From: F23-D06 sp045132055
GTDB taxonomy: Bacteria; Bacteroidota; Bacteroidia; Bacteroidales; WCHB1-69
Assembly (NCBI GenBank): GCA_045132055.1
Contig: JBGURP010000033.1
Location: 1-64,000, forward strand
DNA length: 64,000 nucleotides
Direction of reading: 5' to 3'
The position numbers and the translations under genes were made by a program. Numbering within the stretch: the first letter of the stretch is position 1; the number at the start of each line of letters is the position of its first letter. A model generated the notes under the pieces. The model was given only the letters and a program-made list of their open reading frames with translations, made no database searches and was not told the origin of the DNA. Positions 8,114 to 16,937 of the stretch are shown here, one piece after another.

Positions 8114-8968
8114 TTAGCGCTTAACACAAATCATCCGTTTTTTTCCGTTGATATCCGTGATGGATTCAAAACCCATGAATCCGTGGTTGATGAACAAATG
8201 TTTCAATTCATCATGGTAATCCTCAAATGTCTCGGCGTAAACCTCTCCGTGGGGTGTGAGGCAGCATTTTCCGATTTGTGCCAGTGCGTCGTAAAACAGC
8301 AGGGGTTGGTCATCGGGCACGAACAGTGCGCTGTGCGGTTCGTGTGCCACCACGTTGGGGTGCATGGCGCTCCGCAGCGCGGCAGGGATGTACGGCGGAT
8401 TGCTAACCAGGATGTCAAAGCGCGTGTCGCCAAAAGGCAAGTGTGCCGTGTCCAGCATGTCGTGCAGCGCAAAGGTTACCGTCACTTGGTTGGCCTTCGC
8501 GTTGGTGCGCGCGATGGTCAGGGCAGCCTCCGAGATGTCAGTGGCAAACACTTCCGCCTGCGGCAAATGCTTGGCCAAGGCGATGGCGATGCAGCCGCTG
8601 CCAGTGCCTACATCCCAGATGCGCAGGGTGGGGGAGTGCTGTTGCTGTTGCACGATGAGGTCCACCAGCTCTTCGGTCTCCGGCCGCGGAATCAGCACGT
8701 TGGGAGTGACCTTGAACGGGAGTCCGTAGAATTCAGCTTCTCCCAGTACATATTGCAGTGGGGTGCCCTGTTGCAACAGCAGCAGTTCGTCATTCAACTG
8801 CCCATTCAGAGCAGATGGGAGCGGCTCGTCGCCCCGGAGCACCAGTTCGTGCGCCGGCAGGTGCAGGCGTGCTTGCAGGTACGCCTTTGCGACGGCAGCC
8901 GCCTCATGAACATCATAATGCGGCTGCAGCGTATCGGTAATATGTCTCGTGTATTCGCGGATGGTCAT
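8114..8968 (-). CDS. prmC: Peptide chain release factor N5-glutamine methyltransferase
   Basis: The 284-residue protein methylates the GGQ glutamine of release factors RF1/RF2 using S-adenosylmethionine. The N-terminal helical substrate-binding region is followed by the PrmC/HemK signature IPRPETEELVD (93-103), the SAM-binding loop DVGTGSGCIA (119-128) and the catalytic NPPY (190-193). Length is normal. Its ATG (8968-8966) abuts the TAG stop of the DoxX-like gene, so it is the distal gene of the operon that begins with the C25 protease. The 3' end is followed by the composite repeat at 7944-8096. Confidence 0.93.
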   Translation of the reverse strand: MTIREYTRHITDTLQPHYDVHEAAAVAKAYLQARLHLPAHELVLRGDEPLPSALNGQLNDELLLLQQGTPLQYVLGEAEFYGLPFKVTPNVLIPRPETEELVDLIVQQQQHSPTLRIWDVGTGSGCIAIALAKHLPQAEVFATDISEAALTIARTNAKANQVTVTFALHDMLDTAHLPFGDTRFDILVSNPPYIPAALRSAMHPNVVAHEPHSALFVPDDQPLLFYDALAQIGKCCLTPHGEVYAETFEDYHDELKHLFINHGFMGFESITDINGKKRMICVKR

Positions 8969-10144
8969 CTACTTGCGTGCAGTTGCCGGAAAATCGCGCC
9001 ATGCCCATTTATCGACCACCACACCCTTGTTGAACAGGATGATGCCCGGGTTGGAACGCACAGCATCGCGCACCATGAAGGGCCCTTTCACAGGGTCGAT
9101 GGGGTTGTGATAGACAGGAAAATCAATGGCGTTGTCTTCTACAAATTTAGCAATCTCTTCTTCGGAAGAATTGGAAATGGCCACGAAATCGAAGCCTTGT
9201 TTGATACAATCGGCGGCCAGTTTCTTGGCTTTCTCCACACCTTTGAGATTGGTTTCTGACAGATTGTGCATGTAAAGCACGTACAAGTCTTGGTCGTTGT
9301 TTTTGCTGATCAACTCAAAAGCATGGTCGGCGCCGTTTTCGTCCAGCATGTTGAACCCGTCAATCTTGGCGCGCACAATGTCCTTGATGACCTTGTCCTT
9401 ACGATCTACATAATCGAAATTCTCGTAGAAATCATCCTCTTTTGTCATCAGTTCATCTTGGGTCAGTGTCACTTCTTGTCCATCTGCTTTGTTTTTGTAG
9501 ATGAAAATCACCTCTTTCTGGGCAGGTTGCTCGATGAAGGAAGTTACATCGTTACCCTTTTTCCAATCGGTGAAGTCGATAGCGGGCAAGTGGCGGATGC
9601 AGTGCAACTGGAACAGGACTGCAATCAGGGCGAACAGGAAAATGAGGAACCATTGGATCCAGGAACCCAAGCGGCTTTCGGGTATTCTCTTGCGGAAAAT
9701 GAACACGACGATGGTCGGGATGATGAGCACCACATTCTTCAGGAAGGTCTGCAAATTGGACATTTTCACGGCCTGGCCGAAACAACCGCAGTCTTTTACT
9801 ACACCGAAATCATGGATGCCGTGCACTTCCAGATATTCAGCCACGGCCAGCCACAGGGTGAGGAAGAAGAAGAAAGTCATGAAAAGCAGGTAGCCCCAGG
9901 TGGTCAGCAAGGGTTTGATGCGGAACAGCATCATGCACCCGAGAATGAACTCGCACGCTATGGCGCACACCGCAGCAAGCTGGGCCAGCGGATGCAGGAA
10001 TCCCATGCCGAACGACACAAAATAGTCGTTCATGGTAATGCCGAAGTTGACTGGATCCACCGCTTTGGTGAAACTGGAAAACAGGAACAACCCCGCCAAC
10101 AAAATGCGGATAATCATCAACCAAACAGGCTCTTTCTTTTTCAT
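8969..10144 (-). CDS. DoxX/BT_3928-type membrane protein with C-terminal thioredoxin-like domain
   Basis: The 391-residue protein begins with four predicted membrane helices (about 8-190) of the DoxX/MauE type, including FLFSSFTKAVDP, CEFILGCMMLF and a DCGCFG motif (cysteines after the third helix) found in methylamine-utilisation-like MauE proteins. The region from about residue 205 onwards is soluble and resembles a redoxin domain, but the usual CxxC is not obvious; FVAISNSSEEEI and GIILFNKGVVVDKW are thioredoxin-like strands. It probably takes part in thiol-redox transfer across the inner membrane. Bacteroidetes homologues commonly sit beside DUF1599 genes, as here. The stop codon directly touches prmC. 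Confidence 0.75.
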   Translation of the reverse strand: MKKKEPVWLMIIRILLAGLFLFSSFTKAVDPVNFGITMNDYFVSFGMGFLHPLAQLAAVCAIACEFILGCMMLFRIKPLLTTWGYLLFMTFFFFLTLWLAVAEYLEVHGIHDFGVVKDCGCFGQAVKMSNLQTFLKNVVLIIPTIVVFIFRKRIPESRLGSWIQWFLIFLFALIAVLFQLHCIRHLPAIDFTDWKKGNDVTSFIEQPAQKEVIFIYKNKADGQEVTLTQDELMTKEDDFYENFDYVDRKDKVIKDIVRAKIDGFNMLDENGADHAFELISKNNDQDLYVLYMHNLSETNLKGVEKAKKLAADCIKQGFDFVAISNSSEEEIAKFVEDNAIDFPVYHNPIDPVKGPFMVRDAVRSNPGIILFNKGVVVDKWAWRDFPATARK

Positions 10145-10149
10145 AATCT

Positions 10150-10195
10150 CCTAATCTTCTAAATCTATTAATCTCTAATCTCTAATCTCTCCTCC
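10150..10195. repeat. Heptamer intergenic repeat within the operon
   Basis: Three to four TAATCTC-type heptamers lie between the DUF1599 stop and the DoxX-like start. It belongs to the dispersed heptamer family noted at 3863 and elsewhere. Confidence 0.55.
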
Positions 10196-10753
10196 TTACT
10201 CCTCTTTCTCTATCACTAACCTAATCAACGCAAACATCGAATAATTGATGATATCGTAGTAATTGGCATCCAAACCTTCCGAGATGATGGTGTTGCCGTT
10301 GTGATCTTCAATGGATTTGATGCGGAAGAGCTTCATCAGGATGATGTCGTCCAGTGAGCTAATGCGCATTTGCCGCCACGCCTCGTCATAGTCGTGGTTT
10401 TTGTCCATCATCAGATTTTTGGCTGCCGTGATGTACTTCTTGTACAGTTCAATCGCTTTCTCCGGCGCCATCTCAATCTCCTCGGCAGAGTTGGCCACAC
10501 CCACCTCCAGCTGGATCAGGGCCATGACGGAGTAGTTGACGATGCCGATAAACTCGGGGATGATGCCCTCAGCTACCTTAGCTTCGCCTTTTTCCTGAAT
10601 GCTGCGGATACGGTTGGCCTTGATGTAGATTTGGTCGGTCAGCGACGAGGTTCGCAGAATACGCCATGCCGTGCCGTAGTCGATGGCCTTCTTGGAGAAG
10701 ATGTCCAGACATTGCCGGATCACCTCATCATATTGTTCGGATGTGTTTGCCAT
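10196..10753 (-). CDS. DUF1599 protein with internal duplication
   Basis: The 185-residue cytoplasmic protein matches DUF1599. Its two halves (about 7-85 and 100-180) are clearly related: DYGTAWRILRTSSLTDQI aligns with DYDEAWRQMRISSLDDII, RIRSIQ with RIKSIE, and IVNYSVMALIQL with IINYSMFALIRL. The helical, acidic-residue-rich motifs recall all-alpha NTP pyrophosphatase-like folds, but that is only a suggestion. Its ATG overlaps the stop of the C25 protease by one base (TAATG), which implies translational coupling, and the DoxX-like gene follows about 50 nt later. Confidence 0.85.
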   Translation of the reverse strand: MANTSEQYDEVIRQCLDIFSKKAIDYGTAWRILRTSSLTDQIYIKANRIRSIQEKGEAKVAEGIIPEFIGIVNYSVMALIQLEVGVANSAEEIEMAPEKAIELYKKYITAAKNLMMDKNHDYDEAWRQMRISSLDDIILMKLFRIKSIEDHNGNTIISEGLDANYYDIINYSMFALIRLVIEKEE

Positions 10754-13700
10754 TATTGTTTGATGAATTTGGATGTCTTGGTCTGCTTGTTGACCAGCTG
10801 CGTCTTGATGAAATAGATGCCACTGTTGAGATTGGCCACGTTGAGGTTTGCTGTGGTCTCTGCGTTGATATCTTGCATGTCCACCACACGTCCGCTGAGG
10901 TCGTAGATAATGATGTTCTGGATGGCCTCGTTGCTGTTGACAGTCAGTTGACCGCTGGTCGGGTTAGGATAGACAGATACATTGGCCGTGGGCATGTTGA
11001 AGTTGGCGATGCCATCGGGATTGTCAACGGTATCTTCGACAGCCATGGTGCCGTATCCTGGGAAGATGATGTTGTCAACCCATGCACAGTCGCTGCCGGA
11101 ACTTTGGCTGTTGTCTTTCGAATACTCGAATTTGTAAGTGTGCGTGCCGGCTGCAACAGGGAAAGAGGCTTGGGACCAAGCTACAGTGCCGGACTTGGCT
11201 TCCATCTCTGCACCGTCAATGTAGAAATGGAATTTGTCCCAGTTGAGCTCGGAGGATACCTTTCTGAAATAGGATACATTGCCAGCTTCAAAGGCATAGA
11301 TGGTGATTTGCATCGAGGAGGTCTGGTTGTTGCCCAGCCCTGATTTTGAGCGGGCGCAATAGGTGCCAGCGTATGGAGCTTCATTGGTGATTGTCCAAGC
11401 ATAGTTGCCGCTGTTGGACCAGTTGTATTGGCTGAAGTCTCCGGATTCAAAGTCTTCCATAGCTGTGCCAAGGGTTAGATAAATAGTGTCAATAAAGTGT
11501 TTGCTCTTGTAAAAACTATGGTAATAAAGCGGGATAATCGTATGGTCGGGCACATCGTTGCCGAGTTGCACTTGGAAGATGTTGTTGATGGTCTGGCTCG
11601 GCGCAAGGGCATTGATGCTGTTAGCATCGCTCAATATGGAGGCGCCAGTATAGTTGGAAGTCAAGTCAACGGTGGCGTGTTGCAAAGTGGCGTGTCCGTT
11701 GTTTTTGTTGGTGAACGTGATGTTGACCAAATCGCCGGGAGCGAATACGGTTGAACCATTGGCATTGCTGACGGTGTAGTTGACAACCTCTAATTTGGCT
11801 GCGTTCACGGGCACAGCGACAGTCTTGGCGGAATTGGAATTGCTCCAGTAGATGATTACCGTGAACTGTGCGATGTCGCCATCTTCGAAACTGTCAGATA
11901 GTTTTGTGCTGAAGGCGTTGCTGAAATCACGGGTTCCGTCCACAGCAAGGCTGCCTATATACAAGGAGTCGGTCAGAACGGTCACGCCCGGTGTGGCAGA
12001 GGTCATTATGGCGTATGCGCCGGAGGCGGCACTAACACCAACGTTCTTGATGGAGAGGTCCCAGTTGACGGTGGTTCCGGCGTCCGGAGTGGAGGTTGTG
12101 GATAGCGCCACGTCTGAAGCTATGACGTATGCACCTTGGGGCGCAATCACGTTGACAGTTTTGAAGTATTGGATTTTGTTCTGTGCGCCGATAGCCAGTT
12201 CATATTCGCCAGGGGTGAGCTCTGGCAGCGTGAGGGTTGCATTACCATTGCCGTCTGCGAAGGTGGCACAAACCACGTTGTTGTTGTAGGTGAGCGCAAC
12301 GTATGCGTAAGGAGCTGCTGTTACACTGTAAGTGGTGGTACCCATTATGATGACATCATTGGCAGTTACATTCATCTGTGTCGGAATGCCCAAATACGGA
12401 CGGATGGATGGATCGCCGAAAAGATGGTAAATCTCCCAATAATACAATTTTCTGGAAGAAGAGGAGGATTGCACCGACATGTTACCGCTCTGCAAATAAG
12501 CACTCAATGAAGAAACCCAATTTGCAGGGCTTTCGCCGTTTTTATGGAAAATACGGTCGTATGCACCCAAGTTGGAAGCATTGTAAGTTGGATTTGCTGT
12601 GATGGAGGAGCGCACGCCTACAGCCCAGTAATAATCTTCGTCCCAATAGGTTACTTCAGAGCCGCCGATGTAAGCCATGGCGCCTTTATTGGCAGCGCGC
12701 AGCAAAGCTTCTGCAAAGCAATCGCTACTGTAATTGAACTTGCCTGTAAGACAGCAGTTGCCAATCATCACGCCGTATTTGTTGGCGTTATTCATAGCAT
12801 TTACCTGACTGTTGGAGAAGCCAGGGTCACTCCAGCCGTCTTCACCGCCATGGGCTGTGTAGTTGGCCCAGCCACATCCGGCACCGATCTCACTGCGAAT
12901 GGTGGCAGCTTGGCTGGAACAATTGTAATTGTGCTTATAAACGGTAGTGTAATCGTGAGTGGTGCTGTTCGTGTTAATGTAGTTGTTATAAATATAGTTG
13001 ACTTGTCCGTCACCGTAGGTGGGGCCACAACTCGCATCAGTACCTGCAATCAGCACAGCATTGCCCAGATAGGAGGGGTCGGGCATGGTATATTGCTCAT
13101 ACATCAGGGATTTTTCAATCTGCGGGGTGAGTTGGGACACGTTTTGTGCGGAAAAACGGCCGTAATAGCAATCAGGAATGTTGTCACCGGAGGTCCAGGT
13201 GGCGTAGTAAAGGTCTGTTACGTGCGAGTTCAGGGCTGTACCATTGAAAGGAGGCAACTGTGCCACATCGCCGATGAACAGGATGAACGTGGGGGCAGGA
13301 TCCTCTGCCGTAGCATTGTTGACGTGTGTCATGATGTAGTTCTTGATGGAAGTAGTGGTAGTGCCCACGGCAGGATCGTTGGTGTAAGCGTCCACCACAA
13401 TATAACCGAGTCTCTTTTTCCAGTTGATGAACTGTATGAGGTTATCATTGCCAGCAAACATGGAGTTGGCGATGATGAGGTACTTGATGGGAGCTCCGGA
13501 AAACTCGTCGCGCGTGTCCTCCATCGGGTTGATGACGGCATTGGCGGCCACCTTGAACATCGGGCTGCCATAGCGGCTCTTCAGCTCGTAGGTGCCCGGG
13601 ATGTTGGCGTTCACGAAAGTTACAGTGACATCCAGGGATTTGTACACACGCACACGGTTGGTGACGGGATTGTATTGCACCGGAGCCACGCTGATTTCAG

Positions 13701-14178
13701 CCATGGTGACATCGCGCATGGTGCCGCTTTTCTGTACTGATACCAGCGGCTCAGCGTAAAAACCATCGGTTTGGTACACTTCTTGATTCTGCACGAAAGT
13801 TTTTTCTCCGCTATAGGATTTCGGATAGCTGTTTTGCACAGGATAAATGGGGTGCATGATGCCTAACTCGGAAGCGTCAAACTCGTTGTATTGTGCGTTG
13901 GAAATCGTGGCAATCACGGAGTCGCACAACGGGATTTCGATGAGTCTGGTCATCATGGGCAGTTGCGGGCAGCCGACCGTGTTGCTGTTCTGGTAGTCGG
14001 CCATGGAGATCTGGGAAAAGTATCCCTGGGTAGTTTTTATATCCTTCACTTGGATCATGTCGGATTTGAAAGAGATGGAAACACGGTTGAAGTCACTGTG
14101 TTTGACATTGTAATGCTGGGCTTTGGCTAAGGAAATGACTGCCAGCATCATAAAAAAGGAAACGAGTAGTTTTTTCAT
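10753..14178 (-). CDS. Gingipain-like C25 cysteine protease with T9SS sorting domain
   Basis: The protein has 1141 residues. A signal peptide (MKKLLVSFFMMLAVISLAKA) precedes a gingipain-type N-terminal prodomain. The catalytic C25 domain runs from about 225 to 590. The catalytic His is in YTAHGGEDGW (His443) and the nucleophile in GNCCLTGKF (Cys476, second Cys), 33 residues apart as in RgpB and Kgp. It continues with CFAEALLRAANKGAMAYIGGS, as in gingipains. Ig-like or CARDB-like beta domains follow, then a jelly-roll-like segment (about 930-1045) and a C-terminal T9SS domain (VYPNPTSGQL to TSKFIKQ). It is presumably exported by T9SS and processed at the surface. It heads an operon with DUF1599, the DoxX-like gene and prmC, driven by the promoter at 14220-14227. 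Confidence 0.9.
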   Translation of the reverse strand: MKKLLVSFFMMLAVISLAKAQHYNVKHSDFNRVSISFKSDMIQVKDIKTTQGYFSQISMADYQNSNTVGCPQLPMMTRLIEIPLCDSVIATISNAQYNEFDASELGIMHPIYPVQNSYPKSYSGEKTFVQNQEVYQTDGFYAEPLVSVQKSGTMRDVTMAEISVAPVQYNPVTNRVRVYKSLDVTVTFVNANIPGTYELKSRYGSPMFKVAANAVINPMEDTRDEFSGAPIKYLIIANSMFAGNDNLIQFINWKKRLGYIVVDAYTNDPAVGTTTTSIKNYIMTHVNNATAEDPAPTFILFIGDVAQLPPFNGTALNSHVTDLYYATWTSGDNIPDCYYGRFSAQNVSQLTPQIEKSLMYEQYTMPDPSYLGNAVLIAGTDASCGPTYGDGQVNYIYNNYINTNSTTHDYTTVYKHNYNCSSQAATIRSEIGAGCGWANYTAHGGEDGWSDPGFSNSQVNAMNNANKYGVMIGNCCLTGKFNYSSDCFAEALLRAANKGAMAYIGGSEVTYWDEDYYWAVGVRSSITANPTYNASNLGAYDRIFHKNGESPANWVSSLSAYLQSGNMSVQSSSSSRKLYYWEIYHLFGDPSIRPYLGIPTQMNVTANDVIIMGTTTYSVTAAPYAYVALTYNNNVVCATFADGNGNATLTLPELTPGEYELAIGAQNKIQYFKTVNVIAPQGAYVIASDVALSTTSTPDAGTTVNWDLSIKNVGVSAASGAYAIMTSATPGVTVLTDSLYIGSLAVDGTRDFSNAFSTKLSDSFEDGDIAQFTVIIYWSNSNSAKTVAVPVNAAKLEVVNYTVSNANGSTVFAPGDLVNITFTNKNNGHATLQHATVDLTSNYTGASILSDANSINALAPSQTINNIFQVQLGNDVPDHTIIPLYYHSFYKSKHFIDTIYLTLGTAMEDFESGDFSQYNWSNSGNYAWTITNEAPYAGTYCARSKSGLGNNQTSSMQITIYAFEAGNVSYFRKVSSELNWDKFHFYIDGAEMEAKSGTVAWSQASFPVAAGTHTYKFEYSKDNSQSSGSDCAWVDNIIFPGYGTMAVEDTVDNPDGIANFNMPTANVSVYPNPTSGQLTVNSNEAIQNIIIYDLSGRVVDMQDINAETTANLNVANLNSGIYFIKTQLVNKQTKTSKFIKQ

Positions 14179-14219
14179 TGTATGAATAGGTTAATTTTTA
14201 TGTTCAAAAAATAAGGCGG

Positions 14220-14227
14220 CAAAAATA
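14220..14227 (-). promoter_or_regulatory. -7 promoter box for the C25 protease operon
   Basis: On the minus strand, 14227 to 14220 reads TATTTTTG (then CCGCC), fitting TAnnTTTG, 42 nt before the ATG at 14178. The -33 element is weak. It is divergent from the tsaC promoter 42 bp away. Confidence 0.6.
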
Positions 14228-14268
14228 TAAAAATAAACGTAGGTATCGTCGTTTTATTACCTTTTTTG

Positions 14269-14276
14269 TACTTTTG
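14269..14276 (+). promoter_or_regulatory. -7 promoter box for tsaC-coaD
   Basis: TACTTTTG followed by CAGG matches TAnnTTTG and lies 26 nt before the ATG at 14302. This position argues against the longer in-frame TTG start at 14266, which would lie within the promoter. Confidence 0.65.
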
Positions 14277-14301
14277 CAGGTTGCAAAAAAAACTATCGGA
14301 A

Positions 14302-14865
14302 ATGGAACAGGAAATTGAAAAATGTGCGGAACTATTGCGAGCCGGCAAGGTGTTGCTCTATCCCACTGACACAGTGTGGGGTATAGGGTGTGATGCCACC
14401 AACGAGGAGGCCATCATGAAGATTTATCACATCAAACAGCGTGACGAGAAGAAGAGCATGATTATCCTGCTCGACTCTGCCGAGCGTCTCCCGATGTATG
14501 TGAAGAAGATTCCGCTGATAGCCTGGGACCTCATCCCGCATATTTCCCGGCCCACCACGTTTATCTATCCCACCGCGCAGAACCTGCCCGCCAAGTTGGT
14601 GCACAACGATGGCACCATTGCCATCCGCATCGTGCAGCAGGAGTTCTGCCGCCGCCTCATCCGCGCGCTGGACAAGCCCATCATCTCCACTTCCGCCAAC
14701 ATCGCCATGCAGCCCACCCCGCAAACCTTCGCCGACATCTCGTCCGAAGTGCTGAAGCAGATGGACTATGTGGTGCCGCAGCAATACGCCAGTTCCTACG
14801 ACTACAAGCCCTCACGGCTGATCAAGTTTCTGGATGATTACAATTTTACCGTCATAAGAGATTAA
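14302..14865 (+). CDS. tsaC: L-threonylcarbamoyladenylate synthase (Sua5/YrdC family)
   Basis: The 187-residue protein makes threonylcarbamoyl-AMP from threonine, bicarbonate and ATP, the first step of t6A37 modification of ANN-decoding tRNAs. It shows the YrdC signature: VLLYPTDTVWGIGCDATNEEA near the N-terminus, KRD-like IKQRDEKKSM, and STSANIAMQ in the C-terminal half. Length fits the short TsaC form without the Sua5 extension. The ATG at 14302 is chosen because the -7 box lies just upstream. coaD follows after 3 nt, so the two are surely co-transcribed. Confidence 0.92.
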   Translation: MEQEIEKCAELLRAGKVLLYPTDTVWGIGCDATNEEAIMKIYHIKQRDEKKSMIILLDSAERLPMYVKKIPLIAWDLIPHISRPTTFIYPTAQNLPAKLVHNDGTIAIRIVQQEFCRRLIRALDKPIISTSANIAMQPTPQTFADISSEVLKQMDYVVPQQYASSYDYKPSRLIKFLDDYNFTVIRD

Positions 14866-14868
14866 ACT

Positions 14869-15336
14869 ATGCCTGCCATCGCTGTTTTCGCCGGTTCCTT
14901 CTCTCCCTTCACCAAAGGACATGAGGATATTGTGCAAAAGGCACTGCCCCTGTTCGAGAAAATTTTCATCGCCATCGGCCATAATTACAACAAAAAGGAT
15001 GCTTTCTCCGTTGAACAACGTATGAAATGGATCCAAGACCTCTATGCCGGCAATCCCAAAGTGGAAGTTCTTACCTACGAAGGACTGACCGTGGATTTGT
15101 GTCGCAAGGTGGGCGCGACGCATTTGGTACGTGGCGTTCGCAATGCCGCCGACTTCCAGATGGAGCAGGAGATGTGTCTCATCAACCGACAGTTGGCACC
15201 GGAGATAGAAACTGTACTGCTGCCCGCCTCTCCGCAGTGGGCCGCCGTTTCCTCTTCGCTGGTGCGCGAACTCTGTCAGCTTGGAGCCGACTATTCCCCG
15301 TTTGTTTCCTATAAGCTTCCCGAATTGAATCCATAA
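14869..15336 (+). CDS. coaD: Pantetheine-phosphate adenylyltransferase
   Basis: The 155-residue protein catalyses the penultimate step of coenzyme A synthesis, 4'-phosphopantetheine plus ATP to dephospho-CoA. The nucleotidyltransferase motif is GSFSPFTKGH (9-18; canonical T/HxGH with GSFDP altered to GSFSP). VRGVRNAADFQMEQEM carries the substrate-contact region, and SSSLVREL near residue 125 is the second ATP-binding motif (canonical ISSTxVR). The stop codon overlaps the ATG of the next gene by one base (TAATG). Confidence 0.93.
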   Translation: MPAIAVFAGSFSPFTKGHEDIVQKALPLFEKIFIAIGHNYNKKDAFSVEQRMKWIQDLYAGNPKVEVLTYEGLTVDLCRKVGATHLVRGVRNAADFQMEQEMCLINRQLAPEIETVLLPASPQWAAVSSSLVRELCQLGADYSPFVSYKLPELNP

Positions 15337-16790
15337 TGCGGCGCAGGGCGGTCATATATGATATTTGTTGCATGGCATTGCTGCTGTTGCTCGCGCTGCG
15401 CGCCGGAGCACAGGACCCCGTGACCATCACGGGCGATGCCCCCTTTGCCGCCAATGAGGAAATCCGCCTGCTGGTCTATGACGACCTGCTCAACAACATT
15501 CCCAAAGTGGTGGCCACCGACAAAATCGACCGCAATGGCCATTTCAAGCTGACCTACCCAACCAACAAGATACGTCCCGTACAATTGGCCATCCGCACCA
15601 CCAAGGCCGACTTTTTCGTGGTGCCCTACAACGAGTACAATTTCCACATTACCACCGACACGGTGCTGTTCGGCATGATCAACCCGGAAAAGTATGGTGG
15701 ATTTCTGCAAATTACCACCGACAAAACGGATACTGCCGACCTTAACTACAAAATCAACCGCTTTACCCATTATTTCGACAATGTGATGGGCTATTATGGC
15801 TTCCGGCTGACCTATGACCGCGACAAATCGGCGTACGACACGGTGATGCAACTGTTGAACGAACGTTTTGATATACAGTATAATCCGGATAATTTTTACA
15901 CATCATACGTCTATTATACATGCGGTTTGGTGGACAAACTCTGCATGCCGAAGGAGCAGAAAATGCTGTATGACAGATATTTCAACCATGATGAGGTGCT
16001 GTACGACAATCCGGCGTACATGATTTTGTTTAACAATGTCTATTCCAACTACTTATACAACTCAAGATACATTTCCAAAGACCTGTTGACGCGCACCATC
16101 AATGAGGATCCCGATTATTTGACGCTGTTCAACGAGGCGGGTCGTGACCCGATGTTGGTGAGCGAGCGCTTGCGCGAGCTGGTCATCATTCGCAATCTCA
16201 TCGATTTTTTCTACAACGAGGAGTTTGACCGTGGCCACATTGTCCAGTTGCTGAAATACATCCAGGTCTCCTCGCACTTCCCCGAGCATGTCATCTACAT
16301 CAACAATGCTTTGGAGATCCTGACTCCGTCGCCGGATGCCGATTGCAACATCACCTTGAAGAATGAGAAGGGCAAGAAGACGGATTTCAGTGAGTTCGAG
16401 GGGAAGGACATCTATGTGCAGATTTTCCAAAGCGACTGTGTGGATTGCATTCGGGAGATGTTGATTTTGAAAGAATTACAAAAGCAATACGGGGACAAGA
16501 TACAGTTCGTGAGTCTGAATGTGGACATGGACAAGTCGGACTACGAGCGGTTCTGCAAGCAGTACAAGGGCATGTTCGACTGGCCGGTGCTCTATTTCAA
16601 CGGCAACTACGACTGGCTGATGGGGAAGGGGGTGGAGACGCTGCCCGACTATATGATTGTGAACAGTGCGGGCAGGGTGCTCTTCCGCGACGCCCCTGCG
16701 CCGGAGCATGGACTCACCGACTATCTGCTGAGACGCTTCCCGCCGGAGGAAGAGCAGGAGGAGAACCCGCTGTTCCAGGGCAGAAAGTAA
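15336..16790 (+). CDS. Exported protein with C-terminal thioredoxin-like domain (CVDC)
   Basis: The 484-residue protein has an N-terminal signal sequence (CCMALLLLLALRAGAQ). The N-terminal half resembles the DUF4369/SusD-independent TlpA-type proteins of Bacteroidetes, with a beta-rich head (residues 25-110) and a helical middle. The last third is a thioredoxin fold with the redox pair C368-V-D-C371, followed by IQFVSLNVDMDKSDYE and a cis-Pro-like LPDYMIVNSAGR loop. It is probably a periplasmic thiol oxidoreductase; its partner is unknown. It overlaps coaD by one base but belongs functionally with the downstream TlpA and Omp28 group. Confidence 0.75.
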   Translation: MRRRAVIYDICCMALLLLLALRAGAQDPVTITGDAPFAANEEIRLLVYDDLLNNIPKVVATDKIDRNGHFKLTYPTNKIRPVQLAIRTTKADFFVVPYNEYNFHITTDTVLFGMINPEKYGGFLQITTDKTDTADLNYKINRFTHYFDNVMGYYGFRLTYDRDKSAYDTVMQLLNERFDIQYNPDNFYTSYVYYTCGLVDKLCMPKEQKMLYDRYFNHDEVLYDNPAYMILFNNVYSNYLYNSRYISKDLLTRTINEDPDYLTLFNEAGRDPMLVSERLRELVIIRNLIDFFYNEEFDRGHIVQLLKYIQVSSHFPEHVIYINNALEILTPSPDADCNITLKNEKGKKTDFSEFEGKDIYVQIFQSDCVDCIREMLILKELQKQYGDKIQFVSLNVDMDKSDYERFCKQYKGMFDWPVLYFNGNYDWLMGKGVETLPDYMIVNSAGRVLFRDAPAPEHGLTDYLLRRFPPEEEQEENPLFQGRK

Positions 16791-16828
16791 AGGCCTTTTT
16801 ATCTTTTTTCTTCTTTTGTTTTTTTTCG

Positions 16829-16836
16829 TATTTTTG
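16829..16836 (+). promoter_or_regulatory. Putative -7 box upstream of the TlpA gene
   Basis: TATTTTTG followed by CCG fits TAnnTTTG, in a T-rich stretch just after the preceding gene; the TlpA start codon is about 100 nt downstream. A T-rich run before it (16797-16828) could also terminate the upstream unit, but no clear stem is visible. Confidence 0.5.
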
Positions 16837-16937
16837 CCGTTTCAAATCTAAACCCACAAAAGATATTTTTGTCTTTTTTAGGCTGATTTCGAAAGGTGTA
16901 AATAGTTTTTGCAAACAATAATTGAAACTTTATAGCA

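Noticed and set aside
8072..9259. A 395-codon plus-strand frame over prmC and the DoxX-like gene
   Set aside because: It begins in a repeat and runs antisense through two well-supported genes; the protein has no recognisable features.
12544..13740. A 398-codon frame antisense to the C25 protease
   Set aside because: Antisense shadow of a long coding region whose catalytic motifs are clear on the other strand.
14266..14301. Upstream TTG start for tsaC
   Set aside because: It lies within the -7 promoter box, and the ATG at 14302 gives the normal N-terminus of the family.
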